A stretch of DNA of 9,111 nucleotides from Clostridium sp. CAG:169 (GTDB lineage Bacteria; Bacillota; Clostridia; Oscillospirales; Ruminococcaceae). Location: positions 1 through 9,111 of the forward strand of contig FR880158.1 of NCBI GenBank assembly GCA_000435195.1. The letters run 5' to 3'. Positions 4,465-9,111 of this stretch are shown piece by piece. The notes beneath the pieces are model-generated. The model was not told the DNA's origin. It was given only the letters and a program-made list of their open reading frames with translations, and searched no databases. Position numbers and translations under genes: made by a program. The number at the start of each line of letters is the position of its first letter. Within the stretch, counting starts at the first letter, position 1.

Positions 4465-4743
4465 ATGACAACACCATTATTTCAAATCCCGAAGCCAATC
4501 ATGGAAAACATGGAAAAGTTGAATGAATTGGTGGAAAAATACCCTTTGGATATTCCGGTGCCAGAAGTTGCAAAGCTGATGGGCATGAAACCGGAATGCC
4601 TGAGAGCAGCCATCGACTGCGGGACATTTAAACCGGGATATTCGTGGAGAAAGGGAGTTGCCCAGAACAAGGGCTACAAAATAGCAACTATTCCTTTTTA
4701 TCTTTGGTATACCCAAAGCTGGATTTCAGCGGAATTATTTTAA
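4465..4743 (+). CDS. small HTH-type DNA-binding protein
   Basis: The predicted 92-residue protein starts at ATG 4465 with AAGGAG (4452-4457) 7 nt upstream. Residues ~30-60 (DIPVPEVAKLMGMKPECLRAA, then GTFKPGYSW) read as a helix-turn-helix followed by a wing-like turn, similar to excisionase/MerR-type and other small phage DNA-binding proteins. An excisionase role is possible but not demonstrated. It heads the uninterrupted plus-strand gene cluster. Confidence 0.7.
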   Translation: MTTPLFQIPKPIMENMEKLNELVEKYPLDIPVPEVAKLMGMKPECLRAAIDCGTFKPGYSWRKGVAQNKGYKIATIPFYLWYTQSWISAELF

Positions 4744-4764
4744 AACGGCTAGGAGGCGAAAAGC

Positions 4765-5013
4765 GTGAACAAGGAAATCCTTGAAGTGATGAAGGAATCA
4801 GAAGACTTTATCGCCGCAGTAGCAAGTGCTATGAAAAGCTCAAAAGAAGAGCAAATCAGCATTACAGATTGTCCATGTGGCGGAAAAATAAAGTTTTGGT
4901 ACAGCAACTACAACGGACATAAAACCGTTATAGCCAAATGTAACCAATGCCGCAGAGAAATCAGAGGCAGCAGCGGTGCTCTGGAAGCCTATGAAAGGGA
5001 GAATAGAAGATGA
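4765..5013 (+). CDS. putative zinc-ribbon protein, unknown function
   Basis: The predicted 82-residue protein starts at GTG 4765 with AGGAGG (4751-4756) 8 nt upstream. Four cysteines in two pairs (Cys36-Cys38 as CPCGGKI, Cys59-Cys62 as CNQC), about 20 residues apart, suggest a zinc ribbon. Residues 1-30 are helical and acidic, and the C-terminus is highly charged. Restriction-alleviation and other small phage proteins share such CxC/CxxC ribbons, but no family assignment is secure. The stop overlaps the next start (ATGA), implying translational coupling. Confidence 0.75.
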   Translation: MNKEILEVMKESEDFIAAVASAMKSSKEEQISITDCPCGGKIKFWYSNYNGHKTVIAKCNQCRREIRGSSGALEAYERENRR

Positions 5014-5600
5014 AACTAAAAAGCATCGCTTCCCTATGCAAGAGCAGAAAGACAGCTGATATTTGTACTGATACATACGGAAACCAGTATCTCGGAAACG
5101 GGAGTGCTTACTATCTGATGCCAGCAGAGCTGGAACTGGACGAAGAGAACATCCTGTTTATCTTCGATGTACCGAAAGATAAACAGGCGGACTGGATGGT
5201 TAAATGCAGGGAAATACCGCAATACCTTCCGGTGGAAGATGTTGTAAGGGAAGAAAGTCAGGCAGAAACCGTTCCAATCGAGCTTGTTTTGTATGACGGA
5301 ACCTATAAACTCTTAAAAGACGAAAAAGGAATCATCATATTTAACGAGAAATATCTTGCACCTCTTGCAGACATTACCGAGCCAATCAACTATTATATCC
5401 GCTGGATAAGTACCAGCGAAGCGTTTGTTGCAGTAAAAAAAGGCTTGATGCTGCAAGCTCTGATTGCGGCATCAAATGAATCGATTTTTACCCCCTCTTT
5501 TCTGGAAACTTTCAGAGAAGTCGAGGACAAAGTAGCGGATTGGATGAATCGAAGACAAGGACCTAAAATCAACCTGGAAACAGGGGAACTGGAGGACTAA
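5010..5600 (+). CDS. conserved-looking phage protein, unknown function
   Basis: The predicted 196-residue soluble protein starts within the ATGA overlap with the upstream gene; GGGAG about 10 nt upstream supports the start. There are alternating beta-like stretches (ENILFIFDV, PIELVLYDGTYKLL, GIIIFNEKY) and a helical C-terminus (residues ~130-180). It has no Cys cluster, membrane segment or recognisable catalytic motif. Operon position, between the zinc-ribbon gene and a small membrane peptide, places it in the early region. I do not recognise its function. Confidence 0.8.
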   Translation: MKLKSIASLCKSRKTADICTDTYGNQYLGNGSAYYLMPAELELDEENILFIFDVPKDKQADWMVKCREIPQYLPVEDVVREESQAETVPIELVLYDGTYKLLKDEKGIIIFNEKYLAPLADITEPINYYIRWISTSEAFVAVKKGLMLQALIAASNESIFTPSFLETFREVEDKVADWMNRRQGPKINLETGELED

Positions 5601-5602
5601 AA

Positions 5603-5743
5603 GTGATTGGAGTTATGGCATTTATGGTATTTGCAATGATGATTGTCGGTTTGCTTTTGATGGCAATCGCTGGATGGGCGATTGAGGTTATTTGCTCCCG
5701 AGAAGAAGCTCGTGAAAACAGAGAAGAGGCGAAAAAAAAGTGA
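5603..5743 (+). CDS. 46-aa single-span membrane peptide
   Basis: GTG 5603 has GGAGG (5591-5595) 7 nt upstream and follows the previous stop by two bases. Residues 2-30 are strongly hydrophobic and Met-rich (VMAFMVFAMMIVGLLLMAI), followed by a charged tail ending in three Lys. This fits a small membrane peptide with a cytoplasmic tail. The function is unknown. Its stop overlaps the next start (GTGA). Confidence 0.7.
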   Translation: MIGVMAFMVFAMMIVGLLLMAIAGWAIEVICSREEARENREEAKKK

Positions 5744-5991
5744 GAGTCGCAATCGGAAAGCGTCGTGAGTACAAACCATGTGTGCAGAAGGTAGAACGCA
5801 CTGCTTGTAAGGACTGCCCCAAAAAAGGCAGTGAATGCGCAGAGTGTGATTATCTGGCGATATATGATGGAGCAGATGAGGCTCTGCGGGCAGGATACTA
5901 TAAGCAGTACAGGGTAGTCCGCGACATCCAAAGTGAACGAGCGATAATGAACATCTGTCGAAAGCGACAGGAGCGACAGCGTAGGAGATAA
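5740..5991 (+). CDS. small Cys-cluster protein, putative zinc-binding
   Basis: The predicted 83-residue basic protein starts at GTG 5740, overlapping the upstream stop (GTGA), so translation is probably coupled; an independent ribosome site is weak. Cysteines at 14, 23, 26, 33 and 36 (CKDCPKKGSECAEC) form a compact cluster likely to bind one zinc. The C-terminus is very Arg-rich (RKRQERQRRR), compatible with nucleic-acid binding. No family is recognised. Confidence 0.72.
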   Translation: MRVAIGKRREYKPCVQKVERTACKDCPKKGSECAECDYLAIYDGADEALRAGYYKQYRVVRDIQSERAIMNICRKRQERQRRR

Positions 5992-6006
5992 AATGAAAAT
6001 GAGCAT

Positions 6007-6109
6007 AAAAAAGCGCCGAAATCAGCGGGAACTGATTTCGGCGCAGGATGCAAACGCATCCGTTTATCGTGTGCAAGTACAGAATAACATATTTGACAAA
6101 AAGAATCAA
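6007..6109 (-). ncRNA. putative minus-strand small RNA in an operon gap
   Basis: On the minus strand there is a moderate promoter (TTGATT at 6104-6109, 17-bp spacer, TATTCT at 6081-6086), then about 68 nt with a 6-bp hairpin (6046-6051 with 6056-6061). It ends in a perfect 13-bp stem (6013-6025 with 6032-6044) followed by six T (complement of 6007-6012), a strong leftward intrinsic terminator. No minus-strand gene to the right needs this terminator, which argues for a dedicated short transcript antisense to the operon mRNA. Alternatively, the paired hairpins act in the plus-strand mRNA as a processing or stability element. Confidence 0.5.
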
Positions 6110-6123
6110 GGGAGGAAGGAAAG

Positions 6124-6510
6124 ATGCTGGACGTCGGCTGCTATGTGCTGCAAAAGAGCAAAGAAAAGGCACAGCTTTTTCCGAAGTTGTATCCACCATT
6201 CGGCTCAATCGGGGTGATAGACCATATATCGCCGGGAGGATATTCCGTGCAGTGGAGGAAAGAAGGCTTTAAAAACACAATGTACATCTACACCGAAGAT
6301 GACCTCATCTGCACAGGAAAGCCAAACCGGTACGGGTATCGGTACAACCTCAATCAGCCAGTAGTTTCCGGTTACTATCAAAGGTATTTGGAAAAACACC
6401 AGTTGCATCGATGCTTCCCTTTGAGCGACCAACAGCGCTTTGAATTCGAGCGAGGGATGGACAAGCTCTTGCTGATGGGCAAGGTCAACCCGGAGGAAGT
6501 CTTTAAATAA
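6124..6510 (+). CDS. phage protein of unknown function
   Basis: The predicted 128-residue soluble protein starts at ATG 6124, preceded by GGGAGGAAGGAAAG. The N-terminal half is beta-rich with Gly turns (GSIGVIDHISPGGYSVQW, then TMYIYTEDDL), suggestive of a small SH3-like barrel. The C-terminal half is helical and charged. There is no catalytic motif. It is separated from the upstream gene by a gap holding a putative minus-strand RNA and from the next gene by a terminator-like hairpin. Confidence 0.75.
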   Translation: MLDVGCYVLQKSKEKAQLFPKLYPPFGSIGVIDHISPGGYSVQWRKEGFKNTMYIYTEDDLICTGKPNRYGYRYNLNQPVVSGYYQRYLEKHQLHRCFPLSDQQRFEFERGMDKLLLMGKVNPEEVFK

Positions 6511-6516
6511 TGAAAT

Positions 6517-6558
6517 AAGCGGTTGCAAAGTCGGTATTTTCCGTAGCAGCCGCTTTTT
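6517..6558 (+). terminator. probable plus-strand intrinsic terminator or attenuator
   Basis: The outer stem pairs 6517-6526 with 6546-6555 (one G-U); an inner TCGG/CCG(T)A helix may extend it. A short T run follows (6554-6558). The short T tract suggests partial rather than complete termination, lowering expression of the genes downstream. Confidence 0.55.
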
Positions 6559-6589
6559 CGCACCAAAATTAGGAAAGGAGGAAAGGCAG

Positions 6590-7333
6590 ATGCGCAGAGT
6601 TAAAAAAAGGACATTTTCTGGGGTAGTATGCGAGCAGGAAGTGTATGACATCCCAGATAGAATCAAGGATGTGCGCAATGCAAGACCTCCGAGACCGAGA
6701 TTTAAAACGGAAGAAGAGCGTGAGCAGCACCGGATTGGTATTTCCCGCAGGAAGCATACTCGCTTGGTAAACTCCAACTTTACACACAATTCTTTATATA
6801 GCACGCTAACTCTTTCAAATCAATTTGAAGTACACACCTTTGAAGAGGCAGAAAAAATCAGGAAAAATTTTATGAAACGAATTAAAAGAAAGTTTCCTGA
6901 TGCCAGGATGATGATTTACATGGGAAGAGGAAAATCTACTCATCGCATCCATTTCCATATACTTTCAGACGGTGTCCCAGAAGAAGCTATTCGCCAAAAA
7001 TGGAACTTAGGGAATATTATAAGAATTGACCATTTAAAAGAACACAACTACTATGACGGAATTGACTGTGGAGAGGATTACACAGGGTTGGCAAACTATC
7101 TGTTCGACCATTGGACACCAGAGCAGGGGAGAAAAAGATGGAGTGCTACCCAAAATCTGATTAAGCCAGAAGAAGAAGCTCCAAAAGAAATCAAAAGGGA
7201 ATATACAGAAACCAAAGCACCACTTGCACCAAAAGGCTACATATTAGTAGAAAGTAAATCGACAAAATATGGCTACTTATATTTTAAGTATGTAAAAAAG
7301 CCTCCGAAGAAAAGTAGGAAGAATAAACTGTAA
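6590..7333 (+). CDS. HUH-type Rep-like protein (rolling-circle replication-associated)
   Basis: The predicted 247-residue protein starts at ATG 6590 with AAAGGAGG (6574-6581) 8 nt upstream. Its features match phage and plasmid HUH endonucleases: a hydrophobic motif 1 (residues 69-75, LYSTLTL), the metal-binding HUH motif (His121-Phe-His123 in HRIHFHILSDG, with His118 nearby), and a motif 3 region (residues 161-175, GEDYTGLANYLFDHW) with Tyr164 and Tyr170 as candidate nucleophiles. KRWSATQNL (182-190) fits the segment that follows in Rep-like proteins of Firmicute phages. Known HUH Rep proteins nick one strand at an origin. The usual Lys after the catalytic Tyr (YxxK) is absent, so activity is uncertain. 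The basic C-terminal tail is probably DNA-binding. It opens the replication-type part of the operon. Confidence 0.75.
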   Translation: MRRVKKRTFSGVVCEQEVYDIPDRIKDVRNARPPRPRFKTEEEREQHRIGISRRKHTRLVNSNFTHNSLYSTLTLSNQFEVHTFEEAEKIRKNFMKRIKRKFPDARMMIYMGRGKSTHRIHFHILSDGVPEEAIRQKWNLGNIIRIDHLKEHNYYDGIDCGEDYTGLANYLFDHWTPEQGRKRWSATQNLIKPEEEAPKEIKREYTETKAPLAPKGYILVESKSTKYGYLYFKYVKKPPKKSRKNKL

Positions 7334-7429
7334 TCAAACATCCTCAAAGAAGGATTTGCGGGGACTTGTAAATGTGTAAAGAATCTCGCCTATTTATTAC
7401 AAAAATATTACAAAAAAGAAGGTGAGCGA

Positions 7430-7846
7430 ATGAAGCATGGTAGGACTGAAGCTGATGAGCAGAAAGCAGTGCTCCAGTGGTGCATCCTGATGGAAGGAAG
7501 GTGGTCGGAATTGGAATATCTCTATCATGTACCAAATGGAGGAAGCCGAAACGCAAAAGAAGCAGCTAACCTAAAGGCACAAGGAGTGAGACCGGGTGTC
7601 CCTGATCTGGAACTGCCAGCAGCTAGAGGAGCCTATACCGGATTGCACATCGAGATGAAACATGGCAAAAACAGAGTATCCAAAGAGCAGGACCAATTTT
7701 TGATAGCTCTGAGGGAGATGGGAAGATGTGCGGTAGTTTGCTATGAGGCAGAACCTGCCATTAAAGTAATCCAAGAATATATGCAGTTAAAGCCAGGACA
7801 GAGACTGGCTTGTGATGTGCTGCCCAAATACCCAGTTTTAAAATAA
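7430..7846 (+). CDS. VRR-NUC domain nuclease
   Basis: The predicted 138-residue PD-(D/E)XK nuclease belongs to the VRR-NUC family, known from phage-encoded holdases/nucleases and the structure-specific nuclease FAN1. The family signature is plain: HVPNGGSRN (33-41), VRPGVPDLEL (53-62), GLHIEMKHG (71-79). Catalytic candidates are Asp59, Glu75 and Lys77, plus Gln87 in the KEQDQF helix. Residues ~92-118 complete the core. The ATG at 7430 follows AAGAAGG. Single-domain VRR-NUC proteins of this size are usual in Firmicute phage replication modules, often followed by a SNF2-type helicase; none is visible before the window ends. Confidence 0.9.
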   Translation: MKHGRTEADEQKAVLQWCILMEGRWSELEYLYHVPNGGSRNAKEAANLKAQGVRPGVPDLELPAARGAYTGLHIEMKHGKNRVSKEQDQFLIALREMGRCAVVCYEAEPAIKVIQEYMQLKPGQRLACDVLPKYPVLK

Positions 7847-7861
7847 AAGGAGTATCAAACT

Positions 7862-8071
7862 ATGACAAAGCAGACATTGGAAGAACTTATCGAAATGCAG
7901 AAGGCAATCGCTATTTGTGAGTGCATCATCAACGATATTGTGGAGGGATATAAGCTTCAGCTCAAAACACCCAGAACGGAGGAAGAAGTTCCAGACTTTA
8001 TGCGAGAGGATATGAAAAAAATGCTTACAGTCTTATTCGACATCTACCAAGCAGCCTTTGAAAAGCGATAA
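7862..8071 (+). CDS. small helical phage protein, unknown function
   Basis: The predicted 69-residue protein starts at ATG 7862 with AAAGGAG about 8 nt upstream, close after the VRR-NUC gene. It is nearly all helix (residues 4-32 and 44-67), acidic overall, and without motifs I recognise. Confidence 0.72.
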   Translation: MTKQTLEELIEMQKAIAICECIINDIVEGYKLQLKTPRTEEEVPDFMREDMKKMLTVLFDIYQAAFEKR

Positions 8072-8084
8072 AAGGGGAGCAGCC

Positions 8085-8388
8085 ATGAAAGCAATCATCA
8101 AAAAACCGGGAGAAAAAACCAAGAGTAATCGAAATCGAAAACGAGCTTTCCGCTCTACAGGAAGCAGTGGAAGGATATATCCAGGCAGTGCCATTGGCTG
8201 CCGATGCCTGTATCATCTGCAACGAGGAGGGGAAACTTATTGGACTTCCATACAACACAAGAATCCTGAACGAGATTTTTGTGGGGAATATTCTCTTTGT
8301 GGGAGTAGCGGGAGAAGAATTTTGCAGCTTGACAAACGAGCAGATCAGCCTGATCGCCGAGAGAGTTTTGAACAGGGAGGGGAATTAA
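8085..8388 (+). pseudogene. DUF3846-type protein, frameshifted
   Basis: Two frames together give one DUF3846-like protein of about 100 residues. The first frame starts at ATG 8085 (AGGGGAG just upstream) and gives MKAIIKKPGEK. From about 8120 the other forward frame continues PRVIEIENELSALQEAVEGY, then IICNEEGKLIGLPYN, and runs to the stop at 8386-8388. The switch falls at an A6 run (8113-8118); five A would restore a single frame. In the first frame alone, translation continues out of frame to about 8420 into an unlikely Arg/Ser-rich sequence. Possible causes are a genuine inactivating insertion, polymerase slippage on the A run, or a sequencing error. Family members are common in phages and their function is unknown. 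Confidence 0.75.
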
Positions 8389-8997
8389 ATGAGAATCCGT
8401 GTTGCAAGGAAGGTGTATAATCCGGTTGTAGAAGCAGGACAGGGTGCCTACTATGGGAATCTTGTAAATCCAATATCCGAATCAATGGGAGATACGCCAT
8501 ATAGGATTGTTTTCGCAATAAATCCTTTGAAGAGCGGAGAGATAGACAAGGTGCTGGTATCGGAAGAGGATGTAGATAAAATAAAGCAGCTTCGTGAGAT
8601 TGCAATTTATCCGAATGGAAATGTAATCACCAGAAAGATAGGTAAGAACAGTACAACGCCGCTGGTGTATTTTTTGACAAAAGAGTATGCCCGATATATA
8701 GAGCATAAAAACGACAATCCACTGGATTTTAGGAGAGAAAACATAATATTCCTTCGAGAGGAAACTCCGAAAGAGGGGGTAGGAAACTGGGACATGAGGT
8801 TTGGAGGAACAACACGAACGCTGATCTCGCTGTGCATCCGAGAAAACCCAAAACAGAGTTGGCACAAACTCGTAAAGTTGGTTGCAGAAATGAAAAACTG
8901 CCCGGCGGACGAAGTGAACATGAAACTGAAAGAATTTCAGAAGCTTGGGATGTTGGGATACCACAACGAAAAAGGGGTGTGGGAAAAGTGGAAATAA
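8389..8997 (+). CDS. degenerate HNH-like protein with a C-terminal winged-helix-like region
   Basis: The predicted 202-residue protein starts at ATG 8389, directly after the DUF3846 stop, with GGGAGGGG (8374-8381) upstream. Residues 70-122 resemble the core of HNH/homing-type endonucleases: YPNGNVITRK, then EHKNDNPLDFRRENIIFL, compared with the family pattern DHINGNPLDNRRENLR (His106, Asn110, Asn118). The first HNH acidic residue is Glu105, so catalytic competence is unclear. Residues ~145-202 (LISLCIRENPKQSWHKLVKL, KLKEFQKLGMLGYHNEKGVWEKW) look like a winged-helix module. It may be a DNA-binding regulator derived from an HNH endonuclease rather than an active nuclease. The gene sits in line with the operon, without signs of disrupting a host gene. 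Confidence 0.6.
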   Translation: MRIRVARKVYNPVVEAGQGAYYGNLVNPISESMGDTPYRIVFAINPLKSGEIDKVLVSEEDVDKIKQLREIAIYPNGNVITRKIGKNSTTPLVYFLTKEYARYIEHKNDNPLDFRRENIIFLREETPKEGVGNWDMRFGGTTRTLISLCIRENPKQSWHKLVKLVAEMKNCPADEVNMKLKEFQKLGMLGYHNEKGVWEKWK

Positions 8998-9017
8998 AAG
9001 CACAGGAGGCAGACGCC

Positions 9018-9111
9018 ATGGAGGGTAAAAATCTGCGCACATACAAAGAGGACATCGAGCAGAAGCGACTTTGGTTGGAGCGCAAAATCAAGCGAGAGCT
9101 CAAAATCGTAA
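9018..9111 (+). CDS. start of a phage gene, truncated by the window end
   Basis: ATG 9018 has AGGAGG (9004-9009) 8 nt upstream; an in-frame GTG at 8988 is possible but lacks a ribosome site. Thirty-one residues are visible (beginning MEGKNLRTYKEDIEQKRLWL), highly charged and helical. There is too little to identify the product. Confidence 0.7.
   Translation, partial: MEGKNLRTYKEDIEQKRLWLERKIKRELKIV

Noticed and set aside
5597..6208. Minus-strand ORF of 203 codons
   Set aside because: Antisense to three plus-strand genes with good or coupled starts; Cys/His/Ser-rich composition typical of a shadow frame.
5993..6217. Plus-strand ORF of 74 codons with AGGAG 5 nt before its ATG
   Set aside because: It is built across the inverted repeats, its last third overlaps the well-supported gene starting at 6124, and its composition becomes Cys/Lys-rich nonsense there. 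A very short leader peptide cannot be excluded.
6205..6804. Minus-strand ORF of 199 codons
   Set aside because: Antisense to the 128-aa gene and the Rep-like gene, with no ribosome site.
7393..7416. Direct repeat of ATTACAAAAA before the VRR-NUC gene
   Set aside because: Two short A-rich copies only, in a 96-bp gap; no promoter, dyad or iteron array of convincing size.
8482..9042. Minus-strand ORF of 186 codons
   Set aside because: Antisense shadow of the HNH-like gene, with Phe/Cys/Pro-rich composition.
1..9111. CRISPR array, insertion sequence or rRNA
   Set aside because: No regularly spaced repeats, transposase motifs, terminal inverted repeats or rRNA-like sequence were seen.

Overview
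The window reads as the left end of a temperate prophage, or a closely related tyrosine-integrase element, in a low-to-mid GC Gram-positive host, most likely a Clostridia-type Firmicute. The reasons are strong AGGAGG-type ribosome sites before nearly every gene, near-consensus TTGACA/TATAAT promoters, frequent GTG and some TTG starts, and a typical Firmicute phage gene order. No host gene except a tRNA tail is visible, so the species cannot be named.

Layout. (1) Positions 1-64: the last 19 nt of a tRNA ending in CCA, then a terminator usable in both directions. The tRNA end is the probable attL. (2) 62-2998, minus strand: the lysogeny block, with tyrosine integrase, a membrane-anchored SWIM zinc-finger protein, and a CI/LexA-type repressor with an S24 autoprotease domain. 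Two short plus-strand transcription units, each a strong promoter, about 80 nt of foldable RNA and an intrinsic terminator, sit in the two gaps of this block. Each ends exactly on the stop codon of the opposing minus-strand gene. (3) 3000-3352: the genetic switch, with divergent promoters, an array of TCTACTT-A-AAGTAGA operators, a Cro-like gene and a further perfect operator behind it. (4) 3387-4450: two successive tail-to-tail pairs of small genes. In each pair the minus-strand gene has its own extended -10 promoter on a shared 50-bp repeat, and its own terminator lies inside the coding sequence of the plus-strand partner. (5) 4465-9111, plus strand: a tightly packed early operon of small genes: an HTH protein, two Cys-cluster proteins, a 46-aa membrane peptide, several unknowns, an HUH-type Rep-like protein, a VRR-NUC nuclease, a frameshifted DUF3846 gene, a degenerate HNH-like protein and a truncated gene at the right edge. 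A probable minus-strand small RNA lies in the one sizeable gap near 6007-6086.

How it may work. In the lysogen the repressor would occupy the operators inside the divergent promoters and silence the rightward operon. The integrase, SWIM gene and the two autonomous minus-strand genes at 3551-3925 and 4200-4397 could stay on. On induction, RecA-stimulated self-cleavage of the repressor would release the rightward promoter. Rightward transcription would then run antisense through both autonomous genes and into the replication-type genes (Rep-like HUH protein, VRR-NUC). These regulatory statements are inferred from layout. The least explained parts are the three putative small RNAs and the duplicated convergent-pair architecture.
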